Positions 26,300 to 38,465 of a DNA stretch of 64,000 bases are shown one piece after another. A program made the position numbers and the translations under genes. Below the pieces are notes generated by a model. It did not search any database. It saw nothing but the letters and a program-made list of their open reading frames with translations, and had not been told where the DNA came from. The stretch is from contig OX457060.1 in NCBI GenBank assembly GCA_949752795.1, positions 105,040,949 through 105,104,948 on the forward strand. The letters are read 5' to 3'. The stretch's first letter is position 1, and every line of letters begins with the position of its first letter. Source of the stretch: Hyperoodon ampullatus. Lineage: Eukaryota > Chordata > Mammalia > Artiodactyla > Ziphiidae.

Positions 26300-26440
26300 G
26301 AGAAAAATGGGAACTTTGGAGTTCATTGCAACTATGTTTGAATCCTGGCTCCAACACTCACTAATACATTGAATTTGTATGAATTATTTAACCTCTCTGA
26401 GCTTCAGTTTTCTCAGTGGTAAAAATAAGAAGTACTGTGT
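26300..26440 (+). repeat. MIR SINE
   Basis: The core order is clear: 'gtttgaatcctggctccaac', 'aattatttaacctctctgag', 'cttcagttttctcagtggta'. This is the standard MIR 5'-to-3' order on the plus strand. It is non-coding and ancient. Confidence 0.75.
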
Positions 26441-26444
26441 GGAA

Positions 26445-27259
26445 TTTAAAAAGTATAGAAAAGGCTACCTATGTTTGTGTTTGCAAAGGGACAGTCACTT
26501 TCCCCATGCTTGTTCCTTTTCCTTCTCACTTGCCCTAAGGTAGTCATCATACCTTCCTGATTTCACCAACATGTATTCAGTAGAGCTGACTGTAGGGTCT
26601 CCTTTTGTACACCCTCCATTGCTTCTACCAATTTACATCCTCCAGTGTTTCTCTACAGGGACACTATTCACATTTTGGATGGGACCATTTTTCATAGCAC
26701 AGGATTTTCTTCACCCTTGAAGAATATCCAGCATGTTTGGCCCCATCCATTAGTGCCAGTGCCCATTGAAAGTATGGGTTACTTCCAAGATTACCTCCAC
26801 ATTTCCAAACATTCCTATAGGGGATGCTAAGAATCCTAGTTGAGAATAATATCCCTTACAATCTAACTTCTGTAGTGTTGATCCACTAAAGCTATTGTAT
26901 AAAGTACCCCAGCTTATTGGAGTTTTTTTTTCCTACTACATTATAGTGAAATTCAAATTTCCAGGAGTGAGAGATAGAAAAAAAATTTTGAAGAGAGAAA
27001 TATTTCCCACAAAATGGAACCTAAAGAGTAGTGCTTTATGCTCTGGCCAGAGTTGTGATTTGAAGCACACCTGCTTTCTAAAATGTCTCCTATATATCTG
27101 CTATTATCCACTATATCTTTTTGGATTAAGAAATGCAAGATCCTTGCAAAAATGTGTGCATATTATTTAGGACAAATTATAATATTCTTACCTGTATGTA
27201 CTTTTGTGCAAAATAACTGTCAAGTTAGTACCTAGAACCTAGCATGGACCTAGGAGATT
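26445..27259. other. Unique non-coding DNA
   Basis: No gene or repeat was recognised between the MIR and the Tigger element. Confidence 0.45.
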
Positions 27260-27261
27260 TA

Positions 27262-29527
27262 TAGGCATACCTGAGAGATATTGTGGGTTCAGTTCCAGAC
27301 CACCACAATAAAGTGAATATTGCAATAAAGTAAATCACACAATTTTTTTTGGTTTCCCAGTGCATATAAAAGTTATATTTACAGTATACTGTAGTCTATT
27401 AATTATGCAATAACATTATGTCTAAAAGTGTATATACCTTAATTTAAAAAATAATTTATTGCTAAAAAATGATATCTATCATCTAAGCCTTCAATGAGTA
27501 GTAATCTTTTTGCTGGTGGAGAGTCTTGCCTCAATGTTCATGGCTGCTGATTCATCAGAGTGGTGGTTGCTAAAGTTTGGGGTGGCTGTAGAAATTTCTT
27601 AAAATAAGACAAATTGAAGTTTGCTACATCAATTGACACTTCCTTTCATAAATGATTTCTCTGCATCATGGAAAGCTGTTTGATTGCGTTTTACCCACAG
27701 TAAAACTTCTTTCAAAACTGGAGTCAATTCTCTCAAACACTGCCACTACTTTATCAACTAAGTTTGTATAATGTTCTAAATCCTTTGTTGTTATTTCAAC
27801 AATCTTCACAACATTTTCACCAGGAGTAGATTTCATCTCAAGAAACCACTTTATTTGCTCATTCATAAGAAGCAACTCATCCCTTCAAATGTTATCAGAA
27901 GATAACAGCAATTCAGTCACATCTTCAGGCTCCATTTCTAATTTTAGTTCTCTTATTATTTCCACCACATCTGCAGTTGCTTCTTCCACTGAAGTCTTGA
28001 ACTCCTCAAAGTCATTCATGAAGGTTAGGATCAATTTCTTCCAAACTCCTATTAATGTTGATATTTTGACATCTTCCCATTAATCACAAATGTTTTTAAT
28101 GGTATCTAAAAGATGAATCCTTTCCAGAAGGTTTTCAATTGACTGCCCAGATCCAACAGAGGAATCACCATCTTTGGCAGCTCTAGCCTTATGAAATGTA
28201 TTTCTTAAATAATAATACTTCAGACTCTTACATTACTCCTTGATCCATGGGCTGCAGAATGGCTATTGTGTTCGCAGTCATGAAAACAACATTCATCTTG
28301 TATATCTCCATCAGAGCACTTAGGTGACAAGGTACATTATCAATGAGTAGTAATATTTTTGAAAGAAATCTTTTCATCTGAGAAGTAGTTCTCAACAGTG
28401 AGCTTAAAATATTCAGTAAACCATGTTATAAACAGATGTGCTTAGTTGTTTCATTTATAGAGCATAGGTAGACTACATTTAGCATAATTCTTATGGGCAC
28501 CAGAATTTTCAGAATGTAAATGAGCATTGACTTCAACTTCAAGTCACCAGTTGTGTTAGCTCCAAACAAGAAAGTTAGTTTATTTTTTGAAAATTTGAAG
28601 CCGGACATTGACTTCTTCTCTCTAGCTATGAAAGCCGTACATGGCATCTTCTACCAATATAAGTTTTGTTTAAAGATCTGTTGCTTAGTGTAGCTGCCTT
28701 CATTAATTATCTTAGCTAGACCTTCTGGATAACTTGGTGCAGCTTCTACATCAGCACTTGCTGCTTTATCTTGTACTTTTATGTTATAAGACAGCTTCTT
28801 TGCCTCTTTCAGCTTTCATAGAATTGAAGATTTAGGGCCTTGTTCTGGATTAGGCTTTGGTTTAAGGGAATGTTGTTGCTGGTTTGATCTTCTATCCAGA
28901 CCACTAAAACTTTCTTCCTAACAGCAATAAGGCTGTTTTGCTTTCTTGTTATTTGTGTGTTCACTGGAGGATCACTTTTAATTTTCATGCAGAACTTCTC
29001 CTTGCATTTACAACTTGGTTATTTGGCACAAGAGGCCTAAGTCTTAGCCTGTCTTGGCTTTCAACATGCCTTCCTCACTAAGCTTAATCGTTTTTAGCTT
29101 CTGATTTAAACTGAGAGATGTGTGACTCTTCCTTTCACTTGATTATTTAAAGGCCATTTTCGGGTTATTAATTGACCTAATTTCAATATTGTTGTGTCTC
29201 AGGGAATAGGGAGGCCCCAGGAGAAGGAGAGAGATAGGTGAATTGCCAGTCAGTAGAGCAATCAGAACACACACAACATTTATCAACTTAGTTTGCCGAC
29301 TTATATGATTGTGGTTTGTGGCATCCCAAAACAATTACAGTAGTAACATCAAAGATCACTGATCACAGATCACTATAACAAATATAAAAATAATAAAATA
29401 AAGTTTGAAATACTGTGAGAATTACCAAAATATGACAGAGACTCACTGCTCAATGCAGGGTGGCCACAAACCTTCAATTTGTAAAAGATGCAATATCTGT
29501 GAAGTGCTATAAAATGAGGTATTCCTG
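27262..29527 (-). mobile_element. Near-complete Tigger1-like DNA transposon
   Basis: A pogo/Tigger-type cut-and-paste transposon of about 2.27 kb. Both ends begin with the same motif reading inward: aggcatacct at the left, and its counterpart aggaatacct on the reverse strand at the right. Each end is flanked by the expected TA target dinucleotide (27260-27261 and 29528-29529). Between them lies a decayed transposase gene on the minus strand. The length is close to what I recall of full-length Tigger1 (about 2.4 kb), so only small deletions have occurred. These elements were active before or early in placental radiation, so this copy is far older than the SINE insertions. Confidence 0.88.
27470..29157 (-). 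pseudogene. Tigger1-like transposase pseudogene
   Basis: The frame starts at the ATG whose complement is at 29155-29157, but codon 5 is already a stop. A helix-turn-helix N-terminus is readable after that (LNQKLKTIKLSEEG). Around 28340 the reverse strand encodes LLIDN, the block holding a catalytic Asp of the DDE domain, and about 28240 a QPMDQG block follows. Several other frames carry matching pieces (28426-28647, 27666-27875 minus), so frameshifts are spread along the gene. The protein would have bound the inverted ends and cut the element out. It cannot do so now. The family is fairly certain. The exact 3' limit is approximate. Confidence 0.82.
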
Positions 29528-29529
29528 TA

Positions 29530-30335
29530 TCTACAAGGGTGGGAGATGAAGAGGAGATTCAAACTTTCAAAACCTGGGGCACTTTGGGAAGGGGAACTGA
29601 CCATTATGGGAGCCTCAAGTAACAAACATGTTAGGTATCCAGAGATTGAGAAGTAGAGGGAGCCTTCAAAGGATATCAAAAATAAACATTGATTAAATTA
29701 AAATTATCCTAAGAGTAGCACTTTCTATGTTTTACACCAAATAAATCAATAGTCAAAGCCAGCTGGATACAAAGGCAATTTTTTACACCTTTGATCTCTA
29801 AGACTGATCACTAGCTATTTTGTTTGGTAACCTGGGTGAAGCCTTCCTCTCTTAATCCCTCGTAAGCCTCTGCCCCTCTTCTGAAGTCTACTTTTTTTTT
29901 AGTAGAAGATATCATTCCCAGAAAAATTAAAAAGGAGTTTCTATTTTAGCCAGTTGGAGAGCTAAGGGCTTTGGGTACAGAATGAATTGGACAGAACTTA
30001 AAGGAAGACTTAATAGCTTAATAAACCTAGAACTAGTCATAATTTAAGGAAAAAATCAATTTGTGTGGTGATTTTTAATACATAGCAGAAACTGAAAGCT
30101 ACTGTTAGTGAGATATTCAGAGAAATATAAGATTTCCTAACATAGTTTAATAAAATGTATCATTATTTTATAGACTATGTAATGAATGTATTTTAATATT
30201 CATGAGGGATATTTAATACTTCAGAAACTTTACACTGCATTGCAACTTAACATTAAGTGAAAGGTGATCTGAACTACAGAAAGTCTTTACTTGAATATCA
30301 CTTCAATAAGATATACTCTAAATACCCTATTTAAA
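29530..30335. other. Unique AT-rich DNA
   Basis: No gene or recognisable repeat was identified. Confidence 0.45.
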
Positions 30336-30339
30336 ATTG

Positions 30340-30403
30340 TATACAGAATATGATGCTGAACACCTAAAATTAATATAATATTGTAAATCAACTATACTTA
30401 AAA
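30340..30403 (+). mobile_element. L1 3'-terminal scrap
   Basis: The phrases 'taatataatattgtaaatca' and 'actatacttaaaaaa' match the last ~60 bp of the L1 3' end also seen at 6700-6797 and 52680-52740. It is a very short truncated insertion. Confidence 0.6.
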
Positions 30404-30594
30404 AATGTTGTATCCCACTTGCACTCGTGGTCTCCAATACCTTGCCTTACATGCTTCTCTCCCTTTTTTCCCCCACAGGACTTATCAATTTCTAAGAGAC
30501 AATATCATTTATTTCTTTATTATATTTATTATTTACTGTTTGTCTCCTTTTATACTGTTTGCTCTCTTAATACTATTTGTCTCTTAAATTATAT

Positions 30595-30715
30595 TTATTG
30601 TTTACTCTTTATACTCCTTGAGGGCAGGGAACTTTTCTAAATACAGACTCCTGTCCATTCTGTTCACTGCTACATTCCAATCACATAGAATAATATTTGT
30701 TACATGTGTAACAGA
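30595..30715 (+). repeat. L2 3'-end relic
   Basis: The phrase 'actccttgagggcagggaac' and the downstream 'gttcactgctacattccaat' with 'aataatatttgttacatgtg' follow the L2 3' terminal pattern. It is old and diverged. Confidence 0.6.
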
Positions 30716-30915
30716 ATGAAGAAAGGGAAAAATAGAAGAAACAACAGGGCCTGAGATCTTTAAAGGCTGAGCAAAGATTTTTGAATTCTTCTTTGCCCTG
30801 GTTTTAATTAAAAACAAATACAAGAAGGTAAATTTGTCTCCTTAAACATCAGGGTTTCAGTGCCCTAACTTCTCTTTTTTTTTAATCTCCTTAACTAGAG
30901 TCTTCCTAATCCTCT

Positions 30916-30930
30916 TTGCCACCTATTATT
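30916..30930. repeat. Target-site duplication of the outer L1, left copy
   Basis: ttgccacctattatt, identical to 43211-43225. Both copies bound the outer L1 and the younger L1 nested within it. Confidence 0.93.
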
Positions 30931-31126
30931 TTGAATTTTGTTTTATTTATTTTTTATACAGCATGTTCTTATTAGTTACCTATTTTATGCATATTACTGT
31001 ATATATGTCAATCCCAATCTCCCAGTTCTTCCCACCACCCGCTTTCCCCCTTGGTGTCCATACATTTGTTCTCTACAACTGTGTCTCTATTTCTGCCTTG
31101 CAAACTGGTTCATCTGTACCATCTTT

Positions 31127-34100
31127 TTAGATTCCACATATATGCGTTAATATACAATATTTGTTTTTCTCTTTCTGACTTACTTCTCTCTGTATGACAG
31201 ACACTAGGTCCATCCATGTCTCTACAAATGACTCAATTTCATTCCTTTTTATACCTGGGTGATATTTCATTGTATACATGTAACACATCGTCTTTATCCA
31301 TTCATCTGTTGATGAGCATTTAGGTTGCTTCTATGACCTGGCTATTGCAAATAGTTCTGCAAAGAACATTGGGGTGCATGTGTCTTTTTGAATTATGGTT
31401 TTCTCAGGGTATATGCCAAGTAGTGGTTTGCTGGGTCATATGGTAATTCTATTTTTAATTTTTAAAGGAAACTCCATACTGTTCTCCATAGTGGCTGTAT
31501 CAATTTACATTCCCATCAACAGTGCAAGAGGGTTCCCTTTTCTCCACACCCTCTCCAGCATTTGTTGTTTGTGGATTTTTCTGTTGATGCCCATTCTAAC
31601 TGCTGTGAGCTGATACCTCACTGTAGTTTTGATTTGCATTTCTCTAATGATTAGTGATGTTGAGCAGCTTTTCATGTGTCCCTTGGCCATCTGTATGTCT
31701 TCTTTGGAGAAATGTCTATTTAAGTCTTCTGCCCATTTTTTGATTGTTTTTTTTTTTTTAATGTTGAGCTGTATGACTGTTTATATATTTTGGAGATTAA
31801 TCCTTTGTTCATTGATTCATTTGCAAATGTCTTCTCCTATTCTGAGGGCTGTATTTTTTTCTTGTTTATAGTTTCTTTTGCTCTGCAAAAGCTTTTAAGT
31901 TTCATTAGGTCCCATTTGTTTATTTTTGTTTTTATTTCCATTACTCTAGGAGGTAGGCCAAAAAAGATCTTGCTGTGATTTATGTCAAAGAGTGTTTTTC
32001 CTTTGTTTTCCTCTAAGAGTTTTATAGTGTCTGGTCTTTAATCCATTTTGAGTTTATTTTTGTGTATGGTGTTAGGGAGTGTTCTAATTTCATTCTTTTA
32101 CATGTAGCTGTCCAGTTTTCCCATCACCACTTATTGAAGAGACTGTCTTTTCTCCATTGTATATCCTTGCCTCCTTTGTCATAGATTAGTTGACCATATA
32201 TGTGTGGGTTTATCTCTGGGATTTCTATCCTGTTCCATTGATCTATCTTTCTGTTTTTGTTCCAGTACTATACTGTCTTGGTTACTGTAGCTTTGTAGTA
32301 TAGTCTGAAGTCAGGGAATCCGATTCCTCCAGCTGCATTTTTTTCCCCTCAAGATTGCTTTGGTGATTCAGGCTCTTTTGTGTCTCCATACAAATTTTAA
32401 GATTTTTTGTTTTAGTTCTGTAAAAAATGCCATTGGTAATTTGATAGCAAATGTGTTGAATCTGTAGATTGCTTTGGATAGTGTAGTCATTTTCACAATA
32501 TTGTTCTTCCAATCCAAGAACATGGTATATCTCTCCATCTGTTTGTGTCATCTTTGATTTCTTTCATCAGTGTCTTATAGTTTTCTGAGTACATGTCTTT
32601 TATCTCCTTAGGTAGGTTTATTCCTAGGTGTTTTATTCCTTTTAGTTGCAGTAGTGAATGGGATTGTTTCCTTAATTTCTCTTTGTGGTCTTTCTTTGTT
32701 AGTGTATAGGAACGCAAGAGATTTCTGTGCATTAATTTTGTATCCTGCAACTTTACCAAATTCATTGGTTAGCTCTAATAGTTTTCTGGTGGCATCTTTA
32801 GGATTCTATGTGTATAGTATTATGTCATCTGCAAACAGTGACAGTTTTACTTCTTCTTTTCCAATATGGATTCCTTTTATTTCTTTTTCTTCTCTGATTG
32901 CTGTGGCTAGGATTTCCAAAACTATGTTGAAAAATAGTGGCAAGAGTAGACATCCTTGTCTTGCTCCTGATGTTAGAGGAAATGCTTTCAATTTTATGCC
33001 ACTGAGAATGATGTTCGCTGTGGGTTTGTCGTATATGGCCTTTATTATGTTGAGGTAGGTTCCCTCTCTACTCACTTTCTGGAGAGTTTTTTTCATAAAT
33101 AGTGTTGAATTTTGTCAAAAGCTTTTTCTGTATCTATTAAGATGATCATATGGTTTTTATTCTTCAATTTGTTAATATGGTGTATCACATTGATTGATCT
33201 GCATATATTGAAGAACCCCTGAATACCTGGGATAAATCCCACTTGATCATGGTGTATGATCCTTTTAATGTGTTGTTGGATTCAATTTGCTAGTGTTTTG
33301 TTGAGTATTTTTGCATCTATATTCTTCAATGATATTGGTCTGAAATTTTCTTTTTTTGTAGTATCTCTGTGTGGTTTTGGTATCAAGGTGATTGTGACCT
33401 TGCAGAATGAGTTTGGGAGTGTTCCTTCCTCTGCAACGTTTTGGAAGAGTTTGAGAAGGATAGGTGTTGGCAGTTCTCTAAATGGTTGATAGAATTTGCC
33501 TGTGAAGCCATCTGGTCCTGGACTTTTGTTTGTTGGAAGATTTTAAATCACAGTTTCAGTTTCATTACTTGTGATTAGTCTATTCATATTTTCTATTTCT
33601 TCCTGGCTTAGTCTTGGAAGGTTATACTTTTCTAAGACTTTGTCCATTTCTTCCAGGTTGTCTACTTTATCGACATAGTGTTGCTTGTAGTAGTCTCTTA
33701 TGATGCTTTGTATTTCTGCAGTGTCCGTCACAACCTCTCCTTTTTCATTTCTAATTTTATTGATTTGAGTCCTCTCCCTCTTTTTCTTGATGAGTCCAGC
33801 TAAAGGTTTATCAATTTTGTTTATCTTCTCAAAGAACCAGCTTTTAGTTTTATCGATCTTTGCTATTGTTTTCTTTGTGTCTATTTCATTTATTTCTGCT
33901 CTGACCTTTATGATTTCTTCCCTTCTTCTAAATTTGGGTTTTGTTTGTTCTTCTTTCTCTAGTTCCTTTAGGTGTAAGGTTAGATTGCTTATTTGAGATT
34001 TTTCTTGTTTCTTGAGGTTGGAGTGTATTGCTATAAACTCCCTCTTAGAACTTCTTTTGCTGCATCCCATAGATTTTGGATCATCAAGTTTTTGTTATCA

Positions 34101-34210
34101 TTTGTTTATAGGTATTTTTTGATTTCCTCTTTGATTTCTTCAGTGATCTCTTGGTTATTTAGTAAAGTATTGTTTAGCCTCCATGTGTTTGTGTTTTTTA
34201 CATTTTTCCC
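31127..34210 (-). pseudogene. Outer L1 ORF2, downstream part (broken)
   Basis: This is the reverse-transcriptase and C-terminal part of the older L1's ORF2, reading right to left. 33543-34070 gives the region after the endonuclease ([21 protein letters not shown]). 32806-33096 gives the palm block with [10 protein letters not shown], where the two Asp are catalytic. 32282-32765 gives the thumb ([20 protein letters not shown]), and 31505-31690 part of the C-terminal region ([14 protein letters not shown]). Stops and frameshifts separate these pieces. The reverse transcriptase would have copied L1 RNA at a nicked chromosome; this one cannot. The upstream part lies beyond the nested L1. Confidence 0.88.
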
Positions 34211-34340
34211 CTGTAATTGATTTCTTTTTTTATTTTATTTTATTTTATTTTATTTATTTATTTTATTAGTTTCTGCTTTATAACAAAGTGAATCAGTCAT
34301 ACATACACATCTGTTCCCACATCCCTTCCCTATTGCGTCT

Positions 34341-34370
34341 CCCTCCCTCCCACCCTCCCTATCCCACCCC
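34341..34370 (-). other. G-quadruplex-type motif in the L1 3'UTR
   Basis: The plus strand is ccctccctcc followed by caccctccct and atcccacccc. The L1 sense strand therefore has more than four runs of three or more G separated by 1-4 bases. L1 3'UTRs of several mammals carry a similar polypurine, quadruplex-prone tract. The same motif appears in the plus-strand L1 at 52600-52632. Confidence 0.75.
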
Positions 34371-34587
34371 TCCAGGCGGTCACAAAGCACCGAGCTGATC
34401 TCCCTGTGCTCTGCGGCTGCTTCCCACTATCTATCTACCTTACGTTTGGTAGTGTATATATGTCCATGCCTCTCTTTCGCTTTGTCACAGCTTACCCTTC
34501 ACCCTCCCCATATCCTCAAGTCCGTTCTCAAGTAGGTCTGTGTGTTTATTCCCGTTTTACCCCTAGGTTCTTCATGACATTTTTTTT

Positions 34588-37500
34588 TTAAATTCCATAT
34601 ATATGTGTTAGCATACGGTATTTGTCTTTCTCTTTCTGACTTACTTCACTCTGTATGACAGACTCTAGGTCTATCCACCTCATTACAAATAGCTCAGTTT
34701 CGTTCCTTTTTATGGCTGAGTAATATTCCATTGTATATATGTGCCACATCTTCTTTATCCATTCATCCGATGATGGACACTTAGGTTGTTTCCATCTCCG
34801 GGCTATTGTGAATAGAGCTGCAATGAACATTTTGGTACATGTCTCTTTTTGAATTATGGTTTTCTCAGGGTATATGCCTAGTAGTGGGATTGCTGGGTCA
34901 TATGGTAGTTCTATTTTTAGTTTTTTAAGGAACCTCCATACTGTTCTCCATAGTGGCTGTACCAATTCACATTCCCACCAGCAGTGCAAGAGTGTTCCCT
35001 TTTCTCCACACCCTCTCCAGCATTTATTGTTTCTAGATTTCTTGATGATGGCCATTCTGAGTGGTGTGAGATGATATCTCATTGTAGTTTTGATTTGCAT
35101 TTCTCTAATGATTAATGATGTTGAGCATTCTTTCATGTGTTTGTTGGCAGTCTGTATATCTTCTTTGGAGAAATGCCTATTTAAGTCTTCTGCCCATTTT
35201 TGGATTGGGTTGTTTGTTTTTTTGCTATTGAGCTGCATGAGCTGTTTATAAATTTTGGAGATTAATCCTTTGTCAGTTGCTTCATTTGCAAATATTTTCT
35301 CCCATTCTGAGGGTTGTCTTTTGGTCTTGTTTATGGTTTCCTTTGCTGTGCAAAAGCTTTTAAGTTTCATTAGGTCCCATTTGTTTATCTTTGTTTTTAG
35401 TTCCATTTCTCTAGGAGGTGGGTCCAAAAGGATCTTGCTGTGATTTATGTCATAGAGTGTTCTACCTATGTTTTCCTCTAAGAGTTTGATAGTTTCTGGC
35501 CTTACATTTAGGTCTTTAATCCATTTTGAGCTTATTTTTGTGTATGGTGTTAGGGAATGATCTAATCTCATACTTTTACATGTCCCTGTCCAGTTTTCCC
35601 AGCACCACTTATTGAAGAGGCTGTCCTTTCTCCACTGTACATTCCTGCCTCCTTTATCAAAGATAAGTTGGCCATATGTGCGTGGGTTTATCTCTGGGCT
35701 TTCTATCCTGATCCACTGATCTATCTTTCTGTTTTTATGCCAGTACCACACTGTCTTAATTACTGTAGCTTTGTAGTATAGTCTGAAGTCAGGGAGCCTG
35801 ATTCCTCCAGCTCCGTTTTTCGTTCTCAAGATTGCTTTGGCTATTCGGGGTCTTTTGTTTTTCCAAACAAATTTTGAAATTTTTTGTTCTACTTCTGTGA
35901 AAAATGCCAGTGGTAGTTTGATAGGGATTGCATTGAATCTGTAGTTTGCTTTGGGTAGTAGAGTCATTTTCACAATATTGATTCTTCCAATCCAGGAGCA
36001 TGGTATATCTCTCCATCTATTTGTATCATCTTTAATTTCTTTCATCAGTGTCTTATAATTTTCTGCATACAGGTCTTTTGTCTCCTTAGGTAGGTTTATT
36101 CCTAGATATTTTATTCTTTTTGTTGCAATGGTAAATGGGAGTGTTTTCTTGATTTCATTTTCAGATTTTTCATCATTAGTGTACAGGAATGCCAGAGATT
36201 TCTGTGCATTAATTTTGTATCCTGCTACTTTACCAAATTCATTGATTAGCTCTAGTAGTTTTTCGGTAGCATCTTTAGGATTCTCTATGTATAGTATCAT
36301 GTCATCTGCAAACAGTGACAGCTTTACTTCTTCTTTTCCAATTTGGATTCCTTTTATTTCCTTTTCTTCTCTGATTGCTGTGGCTAAAACTTCCAAAACT
36401 AGGTTGAATAAGAGTGGTGAGAGTGGGCAGCCTTGTCTTGTTCCTGCTCTTAGTGGAAATGGTTTCAGTTTTTCCACCATTGAGGACAATGTTGGCTGTG
36501 GGTTTGTCATATATGGCCTTTATTATGTTGAGGAAAGTTCCCTCTATGCCTACTTTCTGCAGGGTTTTTATCATAAATGGGTGTTGAATTTTGTCGAAAG
36601 CTTTCTCTGCATCTATTGAGATGATCATATGGTTTTTCTCCTTCAACTTGTTAATATGGTGTATCACATTGATTGATTTGCGTATATTGAAGAATCCTTG
36701 CATTCCTGGAATAAACCCCACTTGATCATGGTGTATGATCCTTTTAATGTGCTGTTGGATTCTGTTTGCTAGTATTTTGTTGAGGATTTTTGCATCTATG
36801 TTCATCAGTGATATTGGCCTGTAGTTTTCTTTCTTTGTGACATCCTTGCCTGGTTTTGGTATCAAGGTGATGGTGGCCTCGTAGAATGAGTTTGGGAGTG
36901 TTCCTTCCTCTGATATTGTTTGGAAGAGTTTGAGAAGGATGGGTGTTAGCTCTTCTCTAAATGTTTGATAGAATTCGCCTGTGAAGCCATCTGGTCCTGG
37001 GCTTTTGTTTGATGGAAGATTTTTAATCACAGTTTCAATTTCAGTGCTTGTGATTGGTCTATTCATATTTTCTATTTCTTTCTGAGTCAGTCTTGGTAGG
37101 TTGTGCATTTCTAAGAATTTGTCCATTTCTTCCAGGTTGTCCATTTTATTGGCATAGAGTTGCTTATAGTAATCTCTCATGATCTTTTGTATTTCTGCAG
37201 TGTCAGTTGTTACTTCTCCTTTTTCATTTCTAATTCTATTGATTTGAGTCTTCTCCCTTCTTTTCTTGATGAGTCTGGCTAATGGTTTGTCAATTTTGTT
37301 TATCTTCTCAAAGAACCAGCTTTTAGTTTGGTTGATCTTTGCTATTGTTTCCTTCATTTCTTTTTCATTTATTTCTGATCTGATCTTTATGATTTCTTTC
37401 CTTCTGCTAACTTTGGGGGTTTTTTGTTCTTCTTTCTCTAATTGCTTTAGGTGCAGGGTCAGGTTGTTTACTCGAAATGTTTCCTGTTTCTTAAGGTGGG

Positions 37501-38407
37501 ATTGTATTGCTATAAACTTCCCCCTTAGAACTGCTTTTGCTGCGTCCCATAGGTTTTGGGTCGTCGTGTCTCCATTGTCATTTGTTTCTAGGTATTTTTT
37601 AATTTCCTCTTTGATTTCTTCAGTGATCACTTCGTTATTGAGTAGTGTATTGTTTAGCCTCCATGTGTTTGTATTTTTTACAGATCTTTTCCTGTAATTG
37701 ATGTCTAGTCTCATAGCATTGTGGTCGGAAAAGATACTTGATACAATTTCAATTTTCTTAAATTTACCAAGGCTTGATTTGTGACCCAAGATATGATCTA
37801 TCCTGGAGAATGTTCCATGAGCACTTGAGAAAAATGTGTATTCGGTTGTTTTTGGATGGAATGTCCTATAAATATCAACTAAGTCCATCTTGTTTAATGT
37901 ATCATTTAAAGCTTGTGTTTCCTTATTTATTTTCATTTTGGATGATCTGTCCATTGGTGAAAGTGGGGTGTTAAAGTCCCCTACTATGATTGTGTTACTG
38001 TCGATTTCCCCTTTTATGGCTGTTAGTATTTGCCTTATGTATTGAGGTGCTCCTATGTTGGGTGCATAAATATTTACAATTGTTATATCTTCTTCTTGGA
38101 TCGATCCCTTTATCGTTATGTAGTGTCCTTCTTTGTCTCTTCTAATAGTCTTTATTTTAAAGTCTATTTTGTCTGATATAAGAATTGCTACTCCAGCTTT
38201 CTTTTGATTTCCATTTGCATGGAATATCTTTTTCCATCCCCTTACTTTCAATCTGTATGTGTCTCTAGGTCTGAAGTGGGTCTCTTGTAGACAGCATATA
38301 TATGGGTCTTGTTTTTGTATCCATTCAGCCACTCTGTGTCTTTTGGTGGGAGCATTTAGTCCATTTACATTTAAGGTAATTATTGATATGTATGTTTCTA
38401 TTCCCAT
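34588..38407 (-). pseudogene. Inner L1 ORF2 (endonuclease-reverse transcriptase), one frameshift
   Basis: ORF2 would be about 1270 residues, close to the usual ~1275. It is open from the ATG at 38407 for about 640 codons, then shifts frame and stays open to the stop at 34588. Endonuclease residues are all visible: Asn in TLNVNG (residue 13), Glu in CLQETH (42), Asp/Asn in VGDFNT, Asp in RIDHIL, and His in FSDHNA. Reverse-transcriptase motifs include [11 protein letters not shown] before the shift and LFADDMILY after it. The C-terminal Cys motif CWRGCGEKG...HCWWEC is present. The break lies at about 36470-36480, next to an A-run in the sense strand, and looks like one extra base. The intact protein nicks DNA and copies L1 or SINE RNA into it. 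A sequencing error in the A-run is an alternative explanation. Confidence 0.93.
36470..36480 (-). other. Frameshift in inner L1 ORF2
   Basis: The reading frame for the fingers/palm part changes here, between the NIVLNG block and the block with [10 protein letters not shown]. The upstream frame then runs about 60 codons through non-homologous residues to 36302. The downstream frame is already open from 36510. Net change is consistent with one extra base. Confidence 0.85.
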
Positions 38408-38465
38408 TTCCTTAATTGCTTTGGGTTCGTTATTGTAGGTATATTCCTTCTGTTGTGTGTCTTGC

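Noticed and set aside
32654..33058. 134-codon plus-strand open frame rich in Ser, Ile and Phe
   Set aside because: It is antisense to L1 ORF2. The reverse complement of an L1 ORF2 often stays open in one frame. Similar shadows are at 36128-36619, 37266-37697, 39187-39600, 41877-42236 and 42523-42933.
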